Shown: positions 53,477 to 62,548 of the stretch, piece after piece
Numbering within the stretch: position 1 is the first letter of the stretch
Layout: each line of letters starts with the position of its first letter
NCBI RefSeq assembly: GCF_029603155.1
Contig: NZ_JAPMUA010000003.1
Coordinates: forward strand, 372,001-436,000
DNA from: Galbibacter pacificus
Lineage (GTDB): Bacteria; Bacteroidota; Bacteroidia; Flavobacteriales; Flavobacteriaceae
Reading direction: 5' to 3'
DNA length: 64,000 nt
Notes under the pieces: model-generated
The model's input: only the letters and a program-made list of their open reading frames with translations
What the model was told of the DNA's origin: nothing
Databases searched by the model: none
Made by a program: the position numbers and the translations under genes

Positions 53477-53943
53477 AAAAAGAGCAGGGCATTGAAAAGG
53501 AAGGCTTCCCGTTTGCCATGCCATATGGGCAAGGAAGCATTCTAGTGCTTTATCCGATAAACACCGGGGTCGCTGCGTGAGTAAAAAGCATAAAAAGAAC
53601 AAATTTGTTATAAAAGTATGCACCAAGCCAACGAGTGTGCTATGAACAATAAAATGTAAAGCGGTGTTATGTTCTTTGTTGGTAAAAGTAAAAAAGCCTT
53701 GGCTGCTAGCCCTGATTGAGCCAACTACCCCGCCCCAATCGTGAGCATCGGGGCGTGTAGTGGGGGAAGCAGGCAAATACTAAAATAAATAAGCGCATAA
53801 AAGATGCTTCTGACAAGAATGTGAAACGGGAAAAACAGGGCGGGAATATATTTTTTGGACAAGCGGTATAACCCTCAAAAAAACAAGCTGATAGCACAGG
53901 AAAAAAAAATGTTTAAATCGGGTTATTTTTTCAATTAAAAATA
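53477..53943. other. Gene-free stretch between SGNH hydrolase and atpD
   Basis: No convincing coding region: the frames lack a family match and a good start. The part from about 53700 to 53775 is the structured repeat described separately. Apart from it I see a 12-bp palindrome AACAAATTTGTT near 53600 and nothing else that I can interpret. Confidence 0.5.
53701..53774 (-). repeat. Structured intergenic repeat, copy 2
   Basis: Read on the minus strand: GCCTGCTTCCCCCA, CTACACGCCCCG, a variable loop, TGGGGCGGGGTAG, then TTGGCTCAATCAGGGCT and AGCAGCC. It aligns along its whole length with 7585-7660. The hairpin stems are kept (with a G-C to G-T change in one pair) and the loops differ. CTAC/GTAG again sits at the foot (53725-53760), and GGCT/AGCC forms a second hairpin. 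Confidence 0.6.
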
Positions 53944-53951
53944 TATCTTTG
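53944..53951 (+). promoter_or_regulatory. Predicted promoter -7 element for atpD-atpC
   Basis: TATCTTTG, followed by CA, is a perfect TAnnTTTG, 81 bases before the atpD ATG. The leader downstream is AT-rich. Confidence 0.6.
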
Positions 53952-54032
53952 CACCGCGAAAAAAGGATGATTAAAATTATTTTTATGAATCCTTTTCTGC
54001 AAATAATAAGCTTAACATTAAACACTTAAGTA

Positions 54033-55541
54033 ATGTCTAAAATTACAGGTAAAGTTGCACAAATTATTGGTCCGGTTGTAGACGTAGCATTTGAATCGGG
54101 ATCTGAATTGCCAAAGATTTACGATTCTTTGGAGATCGAAAGAAAAAATGGTTCTAAATTGGTACTTGAAGTACAGTCTCATATTGGGGAAGATACGGTA
54201 AGAACTATTTCAATGGATTCTACTGACGGGTTGAGTCGGGGCGTAGAGGTACTTGCTACCGGAAACCCAATACAAATGCCAATTGGCGACGATGTTTATG
54301 GACGTTTGTTTAATGTAATTGGAGATGCCATTGACGGTCTTGGAGAATTGCCGAAAGCCGGAAAAGATGGTTTGCCAATTCACAGGGAAGCACCAAAATT
54401 TGAAGATTTAACAACTTCTACAGAAGTACTTTATACGGGTATTAAAGTAATCGACCTTATTGAACCTTATGCAAAAGGAGGTAAAATTGGTCTTTTTGGA
54501 GGTGCCGGTGTAGGAAAAACGGTACTTATCCAGGAGTTGATTAATAATATTGCAAAAGGTCACGGAGGTTTATCTGTTTTTGCCGGAGTTGGTGAAAGGA
54601 CCCGTGAAGGAAACGACCTTTTGAGAGAGATGTTGGAATCTGGGATTATTAAGTACGGAGACGATTTTATGCACTCTATGGAAGAAGGCGGCTGGGACTT
54701 GTCTAAAGTAGATAAGGCGGCCATGAAGGAGTCTAAGGCAACTTTTGTTTTCGGACAGATGAACGAACCTCCAGGAGCGCGTGCGCGTGTAGCTTTGTCT
54801 GGATTGACTATTGCCGAATTTTTCCGTGATGGAGCAGGCGATGGCCAAGGTAAGGACGTACTTTTCTTCGTAGACAACATCTTCCGTTTTACACAAGCAG
54901 GTTCAGAGGTGTCTGCACTTCTTGGACGTATGCCTTCTGCGGTAGGTTACCAGCCAACATTGGCCACCGAGATGGGAGCAATGCAAGAGCGTATTACTTC
55001 AACAAAAAGAGGTTCCATTACTTCGGTACAGGCGGTTTACGTACCTGCGGATGACTTAACGGATCCCGCTCCTGCAACAACATTTGCCCACTTGGATGCA
55101 ACTACGGTGCTTTCCAGGAAGATTGCCGAGCTTGGTATTTATCCTGCGGTGGACCCATTGGAGTCTTCTTCAAGGATTTTGGCCCCCGAAGTTTTGGGTA
55201 AAGACCACTATGCTTGTGCACAACGCGTAAAAGAGCTTTTACAACGCTATAAAGAATTACAGGATATTATTGCCATTCTTGGTATGGAAGAACTTTCTGA
55301 GGAAGATAAAATGGCTGTATCAAGAGCAAGGCGTGTACAACGTTTCTTGTCGCAACCTTTCCATGTTGCAGAGCAGTTTACTGGACTTAAAGGGGTGTTG
55401 GTAGATATTAAAGATACCATTAAAGGCTTTAACATGATTATGGATGGTGAATTAGACCACCTTCCTGAAGCTGCTTTCAACTTAAAAGGAACTATCGAAG
55501 AAGCGATTGAGGCCGGAGAGAAAATGTTGGCTGAAGCATAA
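54033..55541 (+). CDS. atpD: F1-type ATP synthase subunit beta
   Basis: A 502-residue catalytic subunit. Walker A GGAGVGKT is at 156-163, VFAGVGERTREGNDL carries the catalytic Glu, LFFVDNIFRFTQAGSEVSALLGR is the Walker B and DELSEED-type region follows later as MEELSEEDKM. The N-terminal GKVAQIIGPVVDV domain is intact. atpC follows, while no other ATP synthase subunits occur in the window, the usual split arrangement in Bacteroidota. Confidence 0.98.
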   Translation: MSKITGKVAQIIGPVVDVAFESGSELPKIYDSLEIERKNGSKLVLEVQSHIGEDTVRTISMDSTDGLSRGVEVLATGNPIQMPIGDDVYGRLFNVIGDAIDGLGELPKAGKDGLPIHREAPKFEDLTTSTEVLYTGIKVIDLIEPYAKGGKIGLFGGAGVGKTVLIQELINNIAKGHGGLSVFAGVGERTREGNDLLREMLESGIIKYGDDFMHSMEEGGWDLSKVDKAAMKESKATFVFGQMNEPPGARARVALSGLTIAEFFRDGAGDGQGKDVLFFVDNIFRFTQAGSEVSALLGRMPSAVGYQPTLATEMGAMQERITSTKRGSITSVQAVYVPADDLTDPAPATTFAHLDATTVLSRKIAELGIYPAVDPLESSSRILAPEVLGKDHYACAQRVKELLQRYKELQDIIAILGMEELSEEDKMAVSRARRVQRFLSQPFHVAEQFTGLKGVLVDIKDTIKGFNMIMDGELDHLPEAAFNLKGTIEEAIEAGEKMLAEA

Positions 55542-55631
55542 TTGGCTTGAAGTTAATAGTTATATGTTAATAAGGTAGTATTTATCTTGTTGATAAATAA
55601 CAATTGATAATTAACAAATAAACAAATAACT

Positions 55632-55910
55632 ATGATTCTTGAAATAGTAACCCCCGAGGCTACATTGTTTAAAGGAAAAGTTACTTCGGTTGTTGTGCCG
55701 GGCGTAGATGGGGAATTTCAAATGTTGGATAATCACGCGCCTATCGTATCTTTATTGGGCAAGGGGAACGTGAAAATCTATGGGGATATTCAATTAGGGA
55801 AAGAAGTTGCCTCTAAATTTTCGAAAGGCGAAAAGGGGATAACCTTATTGCCAATAAACAGCGGAACCGTAGAAATGAACAACAATAAAGTGATTGTTTT
55901 AGCAGATTAA
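55632..55910 (+). CDS. atpC: F1-type ATP synthase subunit epsilon (short form)
   Basis: A 92-residue protein, whereas most epsilon subunits have about 130-140. MILEIVTPEATLFKGKVTSVVVPGVDGEFQML (split: ILEIVTPEATLFKG, VVPGVDGEFQML), NHAPIVSLLGKG form the beta-sandwich domain. The C-terminal helical hairpin that inhibits ATPase in other bacteria is missing. This shortened form is standard in Bacteroidota, so it is not a truncation. The gene follows atpD with a 90-base gap. Confidence 0.93.
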   Translation: MILEIVTPEATLFKGKVTSVVVPGVDGEFQMLDNHAPIVSLLGKGNVKIYGDIQLGKEVASKFSKGEKGITLLPINSGTVEMNNNKVIVLAD

Positions 55911-55937
55911 TTTAGCATAAACAAACAAAAATATATA

Positions 55938-55969
55938 AAAAAACGTCCCGCAATTGCGGGACGTTTTTT
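55938..55969. terminator. Bidirectional terminator after atpC
   Basis: ACGTCCCGCAA and TTGCGGGACGT form a perfect palindromic stem flanked by six A on one side and six T on the other. Its T-run overlaps the TAA stop of the convergent XRE gene (55968-55970). Confidence 0.85.
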
Positions 55970-56171
55970 ATTGGTTGTATTCCAAAATATCACCCGGTTG
56001 ACAGTCTAACTCCTTGCATATAGCTTCTAAAGTTGAAAACCGGATAGCCTTAGCCTTTCCCGTTTTTAAAATTGAAAGGTTTGCGGTCGTGATGCCTATT
56101 TTTTCGGCAAGCTCATTGCTCTGCATTTTTCGTTTGGCAAGCATTACATCAAGATTAATAATTATGGGCAT
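55968..56171 (-). CDS. Small XRE/Cro-type HTH regulator
   Basis: A 67-residue protein: MPIIINLDVMLAKRKMQSNELAEKIGITTANLSILKTG contains the helix-turn-helix (split: LAKRKMQSNELAEKIG, TTANLSILKTG), and LEAICKELDCQPGDILEY is the common C-terminal block of the HTH_26/Cro-CI type. It follows the DUF2975 gene after two bases, a pair found in many bacteria that I expect to be autoregulated. Complete. Confidence 0.87.
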   Translation of the reverse strand: MPIIINLDVMLAKRKMQSNELAEKIGITTANLSILKTGKAKAIRFSTLEAICKELDCQPGDILEYNQ

Positions 56172-56173
56172 AA

Positions 56174-56731
56174 CTATATGGTTAAGTCGTTTTCGGTTTT
56201 AATAATGTTACCTTCTTTGATCAATTTTGAGATTAGCATAAAAAAGAGTGCCGGAATAAAAATGGGAAATAGCAAAGAAGTTAATTTTCCAACGAATAGT
56301 CCTAAATTGTATACCCATCTAATTGTATTGTCATTGGCATTAGATATTTCATAATTAGTCTTATAAGGGAAAAATATTAGAAAGACCGTTAATATGGTCA
56401 AACCAATTATAATTAATCCAAAGGCTATTTTTCTCAATTGCTTTCCATTTTTTTCGGTAAAAACAAATTCTTTTCTAAAATCCAAAATGACTTTTCTAAA
56501 TAAATTTAAAAGGTAAAACAAAAGGCTCATTACTAAAATAGTAATACAAAAAACAATGATATGTGTTAATGGGGTGTCACTTTCTGATAAATGAATGCCA
56601 AAAAAATAATCGTTGTGGATTTTATCAAATTTTTCTGCAAAATGAATAATTTCTCCAATAGTTAAAAAGAAAATAAATATTTGAAATACAAGTAGCATTA
56701 TATGTAAAATGTTGGATATCTGTTTCACCAT
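56174..56731 (-). CDS. DUF2975 membrane protein
   Basis: A 185-residue protein with four hydrophobic segments (about 7-28, 52-75, 92-118 and 140-165). FCITILVMSLLFYLLNLFRKVI and KLIKEGNIIKTENDLTI are typical of DUF2975. The pairing with a downstream XRE-type regulator is a recurrent arrangement. Function unknown; the regulator may sense through this membrane protein, which is inference only. No enzyme motif is visible. Confidence 0.83.
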   Translation of the reverse strand: MVKQISNILHIMLLVFQIFIFFLTIGEIIHFAEKFDKIHNDYFFGIHLSESDTPLTHIIVFCITILVMSLLFYLLNLFRKVILDFRKEFVFTEKNGKQLRKIAFGLIIIGLTILTVFLIFFPYKTNYEISNANDNTIRWVYNLGLFVGKLTSLLFPIFIPALFFMLISKLIKEGNIIKTENDLTI

Positions 56732-56839
56732 GACACATGATTTAAAAAATGAAATATATACAAAAATAATATAAAATTATTGAAAAACAATAATTATTTA
56801 TTGAAAAAGGGATAATATGTAGTTTTTCTGCTTTATGAA

Positions 56840-57520
56840 TTATTCAGTTAAAAACCGAAACCCAATACCGCGAAGACTTTCAATTTGAATGGATCTGTCT
56901 GCTGAAAGGTATTTTCTTAACCGGCTGATAAACACATCCAAGCTCCGCCCGGAAAAGAAGTCGGTTTCTTCCCACAAATGATTGAGAATGTCTTCCCGGC
57001 GTATAACCTGTTTCTTGTTTTGATATAAAAAATTCAAAAGCTGAGCTTCTTTTTCAGTAAGTGTTTTTTCTGAGTCCGAAGTTTTAAGCAATAAATTTTT
57101 AGGCTCAAACGTGTATTTCCCGATGGTGTATACTTCGGCTTTAATTTCACTAATAAGGGGTTTGCGTTTCAGTATATTTTTTATACGAAGAATAAGTTCA
57201 TCGGCATCAAAGGGTTTGAGAATGTAATCATCGGCACCAAGTTTCAGCCCCGTTAAAATGTCTTCTTTCATTTTTCGGGCCGTAACAAAAAGAAAGGGCA
57301 ATCCGGGATATTGAAGTTGAAGCTTTTGAGCTAATGTAAAGCCGTCTTCTTCGGGCATCATTACATCCAGAACGAGTATACTAAAGGTGCTTTCTTTTAA
57401 AGCTTCGCGTGCCTCAATACCATTAAATACCCGCTGAACCTTAAATTTATTTAATTCCAGGTATTGCTTTAGCAAATCGCCCAAGTCCAGATCGTCTTCA
57501 ACTATTAATACCTTAATCAT
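56840..57520 (-). CDS. OmpR-family response regulator
   Basis: A 226-residue two-domain regulator. The receiver has acidic residues at 8-10 and the phosphorylation site Asp52 in LVLDVMMPEEDGF, with Lys in DDYILKPFDADEL. The winged-helix effector follows (LTEKEAQLLNFLYQNK, RSLDVFISRLRKYL, IQIESLRGIGFRFL). It lies 24 bases downstream of the sensor kinase. Its target is possibly the GTTAAC repeat cluster at 58965-58992 beside the kinase start. Confidence 0.95.
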   Translation of the reverse strand: MIKVLIVEDDLDLGDLLKQYLELNKFKVQRVFNGIEAREALKESTFSILVLDVMMPEEDGFTLAQKLQLQYPGLPFLFVTARKMKEDILTGLKLGADDYILKPFDADELILRIKNILKRKPLISEIKAEVYTIGKYTFEPKNLLLKTSDSEKTLTEKEAQLLNFLYQNKKQVIRREDILNHLWEETDFFSGRSLDVFISRLRKYLSADRSIQIESLRGIGFRFLTE

Positions 57521-57544
57521 TGTTTTATGAATAATTATTATTGC

Positions 57545-58912
57545 TTAAACGGGGATTTTTAAAACAAATGTACTTCCCTTTTTTGTGCTGTTCTTTATAT
57601 AAATAGCCCCTTTTAAGGCTTTCATGATCTGTTTGCAAAAGTAGAGGCCGAGCCCCAGTCCTTTTATATCGTGCCTGTTGCCTTGCGGGATACGGTAAAA
57701 TTTATCAAAAACCCTTTTTTGTTCGGGAGCCGGGATTCCATGTCCATAATCTGTAACTTCAATAAAGTAAAATGTATCCTTGGCATAGGATTTTATTAAT
57801 ATTTCTGTTGCTTCCGGACTGTATTTTACGGCATTTTCCAACAGGTTTTGGACAACCCTTTCCATTTGATGGGCATCTGTTGTTAAAATGAATGTATCTG
57901 GATATATTTCATTTTTTAAATCATGTGTCGGGGTATTAAAATCAGAGATAACATCTTTTAAAAGCCGAACAATGTCTATTTTCTTTTCTTCTATTTTTTG
58001 TGGCTCCAAAGAGCTTTCCGTTACCCGGTCTACAATAGTCTGTATACGTATGTTTTGCCGGGATAGGGCGTTTACAAGCCCTCTTGCCGAGGCTGAGTTT
58101 TGAAAAGCGCTTTCTTTTTCCAGTGATTTTGTAATGAGATTGAGCGAAGTAAGCGGAGTTTTTAATTCGTGGCTTATATTATTGGCAAAATCGGTTTTTA
58201 TTTCTGCAATTTTCTTTTGTTTGATAAGAGAACGGTACATATAGAAAAACAATAAAATAACCGAAAAAATTAGTACAATACCGGCAATGAGTACCCCAAA
58301 CATTTTCTCCCATATTTTCTGTTGAAAATTGGAAATATCCATGTCGGTTGTTTGATGATGCTTATAAAAATAATTAAGGTTTTTGTTGACGGAATCCTTC
58401 TTTTGGTCGGCAGACGACTGTACAATGCCGGTGCTAATGTTGAAAGCATTTCCTTGAATAGCATCTCCGAAGAAAATAATAGGATTTTCGGTAGCTTTTA
58501 GCAGTGTGTCGTATATTCCGTTGGTCTCAAAAATAATCTGGGTTATTTGCGCACGGAGGCGGATTTCTTTTAAAATGGGGTAATCTTCAAACTGTGATTG
58601 CAAATAAAGCTGACTTAATTTCTGAATGGAATCTGCCATAAACTTAGCCTTTGACCGAAATTGCATTAATGTAATGCTGTCATTTACTCTTTGAAGGCAG
58701 AGGTTTTTAAATTCATCAAAAAACTGTTCTTCAATTGAGTCCATTTCGGTTGATTCAATAACTGGGGCAATTTGTTTTTTAACCTCGTTGATGTAGGTTT
58801 TAGAGTTAAGCTGGTATGTATTTTGAACGAGGTAGTATTGAATTGACACGAGCCCTGCCAATACGAGCAGGCAAAAAAACAACAAAAATTGTATCTGCTT
58901 TTTCCGTTTCAT
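57545..58912 (-). CDS. Sensor histidine kinase
   Basis: A 455-residue membrane kinase: an N-terminal transmembrane segment (about 8-28), a periplasmic sensor region to about 205, a second segment (about 208-230), a HisKA domain with His248 in NNISHELKTPLTSLN, and a HATPase domain with VVQNLLENAVKYS (N box), YGHGIP (G1) and GLGLGLYF (G2). All catalytic blocks are present. A perfect -7 element (TATTTTTG) precedes the start. The sensor region has no recognisable fold. Confidence 0.95.
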   Translation of the reverse strand: MKRKKQIQFLLFFCLLVLAGLVSIQYYLVQNTYQLNSKTYINEVKKQIAPVIESTEMDSIEEQFFDEFKNLCLQRVNDSITLMQFRSKAKFMADSIQKLSQLYLQSQFEDYPILKEIRLRAQITQIIFETNGIYDTLLKATENPIIFFGDAIQGNAFNISTGIVQSSADQKKDSVNKNLNYFYKHHQTTDMDISNFQQKIWEKMFGVLIAGIVLIFSVILLFFYMYRSLIKQKKIAEIKTDFANNISHELKTPLTSLNLITKSLEKESAFQNSASARGLVNALSRQNIRIQTIVDRVTESSLEPQKIEEKKIDIVRLLKDVISDFNTPTHDLKNEIYPDTFILTTDAHQMERVVQNLLENAVKYSPEATEILIKSYAKDTFYFIEVTDYGHGIPAPEQKRVFDKFYRIPQGNRHDIKGLGLGLYFCKQIMKALKGAIYIKNSTKKGSTFVLKIPV

Positions 58913-58919
58913 TCAACTA

Positions 58920-58927
58920 CAAAAATA
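58920..58927 (-). promoter_or_regulatory. Predicted promoter -7 element for the two-component operon
   Basis: TATTTTTG on the minus strand ends 7 bases before the kinase ATG at 58912, so the leader would be very short. It matches TAnnTTTG exactly. Confidence 0.55.
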
Positions 58928-58964
58928 AGCAACTTGATAAATTACGTAATTACTAAATGGAGGC

Positions 58965-58992
58965 GTTAACCCTTCGTTAACCTTCGGTTAAC
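58965..58992. promoter_or_regulatory. Three GTTAAC repeats at 11-bp spacing, likely response-regulator operator
   Basis: GTTAAC occurs at 58965-58970, 58976-58981 and 58987-58992, so starts are exactly 11 bp apart, about one helical turn. The flanks share C-T-T-C. OmpR-family regulators bind direct half-sites at this spacing. The cluster lies between the divergent kinase gene and the small secreted protein gene. Confidence 0.6.
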
Positions 58993-59048
58993 CCATTTTG
59001 TTAGGCGTGTTGTAGAAATTTGCTTCAAGAACTTTAAAATTAAGTATC

Positions 59049-59465
59049 ATGAAAAAATTAATTTTTGCCTTTGCACTTTTGTTCCTTTCAGGAGGATTGT
59101 GGTCGCAAACCACTTCGGTTTCAACTTCAACAAGTAAAAACTCATATGTATCAATTTCTAAGAGCGAAACCACCTCTGAATATAATTTTAAGGCTTCGTT
59201 TGATAAAGAAAACACCGCAAAAGTATTACAGGTTATAGAAAAAAATTTAGGAGCCGCAATAGAAAAAAGTGACCGTTTTGCCTATTGGGAAGGAACGGGC
59301 TACACTTTGCAACTGCGCCAAGGGAAAGTAAAAATTGAAATACAAAAAGAAGAAACAACAAAATCTTTTCAACTAAAAATGGAGGACTTGAGCGAGCAGA
59401 TTTCCGAAATACTGGGTCATGAAGATGCGCCACGACCACCAAGGCCACCCAAGACAAATGGATGA
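59049..59465 (+). CDS. Small secreted protein of unknown function
   Basis: A 138-residue protein with a signal peptide (MKKLIFAFALLFLSGGLWSQ, cleavage after about 20). The mature start is Ser/Thr-rich (TTSVSTSTSKNSYVSISKSE). A compact region follows (FDKENTAKVLQVIEKNLG), and the tail is Pro-rich (APRPPRPPK). I do not recognise a family. It lies 57 bases after the GTTAAC cluster, so it is the likely target of the adjacent two-component system; a periplasmic sensing or buffering role would fit, but this is inference. Confidence 0.65.
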   Translation: MKKLIFAFALLFLSGGLWSQTTSVSTSTSKNSYVSISKSETTSEYNFKASFDKENTAKVLQVIEKNLGAAIEKSDRFAYWEGTGYTLQLRQGKVKIEIQKEETTKSFQLKMEDLSEQISEILGHEDAPRPPRPPKTNG

Positions 59466-59536
59466 AATTAAACTTTTTTCTTTTGCCACTGTAACAATGA
59501 CCCTTTTAAATTGTCTTTAAAGAAACAGAGCCATTA

Positions 59537-62014
59537 ATGAAATCCCTAGCTTTAATTTTGCTGCTTTTTAGTTTGCAAATTGCCGTTTCTCAAGAAACAG
59601 ATACCATTCCAAGGAAAAAGATAAATGCCATGCGAATTACCGAAGCTCCAAAAATTGACGGAGTTTTGGACGAGGCGGTTTGGAAAGATGTGCCCATTGC
59701 CACAAATTTTGTAGAACGCATGCCCAATAACGGAGCACCGGCTCCAGATAGTTTGCGTACCGAAGTAAAAATATTGTACGACGATCTCGGTATTTATTTT
59801 GGTGCGGTAATGAAGGACCCCGAAATAGATAAAATTACAAAAGAACTTACTGAAAGGGACGATTTGGGCAACGACGATTTTTTCTTTATTCTTTTAAACG
59901 GCTATAACGATCACCAGCAGAGCTTTGAGTTTGTAGTTACGGCTGCTGGGGTGCAATGGGACTCTAAAATTACCAACGACAACGAAGACTCTTCGTGGAA
60001 TGCGGTTTGGTATAGCGATATTAGGATAAACGAAACCAATTGGACGGTAGAGATATTTATCCCGTATTCTCAATTACGTTTTCCCGAAAAAGACGTCCAA
60101 CTTTGGGGGTTGAACATGGAACGGGAGTTTCGCCGAGAGCGGAAGCGTTTTAGTTGGAACCATGTTGATAATTCCAAAGGTGCCTTTTTAATTTATGATG
60201 GCGAATTGCACAATATAAAAAATATCAATGCCCCCTTTCGTTTGTCTTTTCAACCGTATGTGTCTTCATACGTAACCAGTTTTGATGGCAAAACCGAGGT
60301 GAATTTCAATGGGGGAATGGACTTAAAATACGGTATTACCGATGCTTTTACGCTGGATATGATTTTAATCCCCGATTTTGGACAAACAAAATTCGACGAG
60401 CGCGTGCTTAACCTTACCGCTTTTGAAGTGCAATACGATGAACAGCGGGCTTTTTTTACCGAAGGCACTGAGTTGTTCAGCAAAGGAGATTTGTTTTATT
60501 CGCGCCGTGTAGGAAGCGCTCCAACTGGCGATGTGGATTTAAGCATACACGAAGAAATAGTAGAAAATCCCGCAACAGTCGATTTAATAAATGCCATGAA
60601 AATTTCCGGAAGAACCAATGGCGGGCTAGGGATTGGTATATTTAACGGGATTACCGAGCGTACTTACGCCCAGGTAAAAGATAGTATAAGCCAAGAAAAA
60701 CGAAGCGTTTTGGTAGAACCGTTGACAAACTACAATGTTTTGGTGCTCGACCAACGTTTTGGCGGTAATTCTTCAATTTCTTTTGTAAATACCAATACCA
60801 CGCGCGAAGGTGATTTTAGGGATGCAAATGCCTCGGGACTCTATGCTGATATTACCAACAAGAAGAATACCATGCGCTATTGGGGCCGGACCGAAGGAAG
60901 CTGGGTAATGACCAACCATACGCAATTTGGTATTGAAGGCGGTGCCGGGCTTTCTAAAATTAGCGGAAGCCATCGTATGTCGGGCGAAGTAAATTTTAGG
61001 ACCAAAGATTATAATATTGACGACTTGGGTTACACGGGAAGGACCAATTATATTAATTATTACGGATATTACGGGTTCAGGTATTTAAAACCAAAAGGAG
61101 GACTGAATAACTTATACCTTAATTTTAACCTTAATTTTACCCGCAGGTTGGAACCCGATTTGTACAATGAATTCAACTTTAATTTTAATTCCAGCTTTAC
61201 CACAAGAAAGTTTATCTACTTTGGTGGTGGTTTTGAAACAACCCCTTTTGGGGTTAACGATATTTACGAGCCCCGTGAAGAAGACCGGTTTGTAAAGGTG
61301 CCTGGTTATTACGACGGATGGGCTTGGTTTGAAACCGATTACAGAAAGAAATTTGCCATGGGGCTTACTTACGACTGGTATGTGTACAGCGAAGGTTGGA
61401 GGGATGAAAAACGGATTGATTTTTATCCGCGCTATCGGTTCTCTGATAAATGGAAATTGTTTTTAACCACCAACATTATTTTAAACAACGAAGACCGGGG
61501 CTATGTAAATAATCTGGACGGCGATATTATTTTTGGCCAACGGGACAGGAATACAATTAAAAATGCCATAGAATCGCAATATATTTTTAACAATGTCATG
61601 GCGCTCAACCTTTCGTTTCGGCATTATTATTCGGATGTAAGCTATGAAAAGTTTTTCACGCTGGATACAGATGGAGATTTAATCTTGAACCCCGATTACC
61701 ATGAAAATCATAATACCACTTATAATAACTGGAATATAGATGTGCGTTTTTCATGGTGGTTTGCTCCCGGAAGCCAGTTAACTTTATTGTACCGCAATGC
61801 CATTGAAAGTTACCAAGAAGAAGCCGTGCACGATTTTAACAGGAATTTCGATAACCTTTTCAACGAGCCTCAATTGCACAGTTTATCCCTTCGGATTAGT
61901 TATTTTCTAGATTACAATCGGGCCAAAAGCTGGTTTGGAAAGAAAAAAAATATACCCAATACAGCACAGGCTTCGGTATATGCAGACAAAAGAAAGTACA
62001 GGATGAAATTATAA
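59537..62014 (+). CDS. DUF5916 outer-membrane-type protein with CBM9-like domain
   Basis: An 825-residue protein with a signal peptide (about 1-19). The N-terminal part, about 35-220, is a carbohydrate-binding family 9-like domain: PKIDGVLDEAVWKDVPIATNF and VEIFIPYSQLRFPEK. The DUF5916 domain follows; LIPDFGQTKFDE and YDEQRAFFTEGTELFS are characteristic, and alternating aromatic residues in the second half suggest an outer-membrane beta-barrel. Substrate unknown. It starts 71 bases after the small secreted gene; its end overlaps the convergent GNAT gene by six bases. Confidence 0.85.
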   Translation: MKSLALILLLFSLQIAVSQETDTIPRKKINAMRITEAPKIDGVLDEAVWKDVPIATNFVERMPNNGAPAPDSLRTEVKILYDDLGIYFGAVMKDPEIDKITKELTERDDLGNDDFFFILLNGYNDHQQSFEFVVTAAGVQWDSKITNDNEDSSWNAVWYSDIRINETNWTVEIFIPYSQLRFPEKDVQLWGLNMEREFRRERKRFSWNHVDNSKGAFLIYDGELHNIKNINAPFRLSFQPYVSSYVTSFDGKTEVNFNGGMDLKYGITDAFTLDMILIPDFGQTKFDERVLNLTAFEVQYDEQRAFFTEGTELFSKGDLFYSRRVGSAPTGDVDLSIHEEIVENPATVDLINAMKISGRTNGGLGIGIFNGITERTYAQVKDSISQEKRSVLVEPLTNYNVLVLDQRFGGNSSISFVNTNTTREGDFRDANASGLYADITNKKNTMRYWGRTEGSWVMTNHTQFGIEGGAGLSKISGSHRMSGEVNFRTKDYNIDDLGYTGRTNYINYYGYYGFRYLKPKGGLNNLYLNFNLNFTRRLEPDLYNEFNFNFNSSFTTRKFIYFGGGFETTPFGVNDIYEPREEDRFVKVPGYYDGWAWFETDYRKKFAMGLTYDWYVYSEGWRDEKRIDFYPRYRFSDKWKLFLTTNIILNNEDRGYVNNLDGDIIFGQRDRNTIKNAIESQYIFNNVMALNLSFRHYYSDVSYEKFFTLDTDGDLILNPDYHENHNTTYNNWNIDVRFSWWFAPGSQLTLLYRNAIESYQEEAVHDFNRNFDNLFNEPQLHSLSLRISYFLDYNRAKSWFGKKKNIPNTAQASVYADKRKYRMKL

Positions 62015-62548
62015 TTGCAATTTTAATAACACCCATTCTTGTTGGTTGGTTTTATAGGTCTTTATGTTTATAAAACCAATTGAAAAATGAGCGTCCAAAG
62101 AACGTTTATTGGTAGCATCAACTTCGGTAACAATGCAATTAAAATCTGTTTTCAAAGCCATGCTCATCTCTTTGTATAATTGTTTAAAAATACCTTGCCT
62201 TCTAAAATCCTTATCGATGCATATTTGCCCCATGACCATGTAGTTTGTATTTGCCAACACCTTGTCCAAGATTTTAAACATGGGTTTTAATACCTCGATT
62301 TTATCTTTAAAATACGGGTGCATGGCCAAGGCATACCCAACCACACAATGATTGTATTTGGCTATAAAATGAGCACATTTCCCGTTTAATTGCTTCAACA
62401 TTTTATAAGAATGGACAACAGTAACAAAACCTTCGTTTCTTTTTTCTTCGGAAGTTAATTTGTCAGGAAGGTTTTCTTGTTGAAGCTTTAGTATTTGCGC
62501 TAAATCGATTTTAGATGATGCCCGGGAAAATTCTATTGCTTCAACCAC
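62009..62548 (-). CDS. GNAT-family N-acetyltransferase
   Basis: A 179-residue GCN5-related acetyltransferase. The acetyl-CoA-binding motif is ICIDKDFRRQGIFKQLYKEM, a variant of RxxGxG/A with R-R-Q-G-I-F, and TEVDATNKRSLDAHFSIGFI is the C-terminal block. VVGYALAMHPYF is the central strand. Substrate unknown. Its start lies inside the end of the M61 peptidase gene (16-base overlap), so the two are probably co-translated. Confidence 0.83.
   Translation of the reverse strand: MVEAIEFSRASSKIDLAQILKLQQENLPDKLTSEEKRNEGFVTVVHSYKMLKQLNGKCAHFIAKYNHCVVGYALAMHPYFKDKIEVLKPMFKILDKVLANTNYMVMGQICIDKDFRRQGIFKQLYKEMSMALKTDFNCIVTEVDATNKRSLDAHFSIGFINIKTYKTNQQEWVLLKLQL

Noticed and set aside
53468..53776. A 102-codon open frame on the minus strand downstream of the SGNH gene
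   Set aside because: No recognisable family, odd composition, and much of its upstream part is the structured repeat element. I treat the stretch as non-coding.
55632..55910. atpC as a truncated gene
   Set aside because: The short epsilon subunit without the helical C-terminal domain is usual in Bacteroidota, and the frame ends cleanly.
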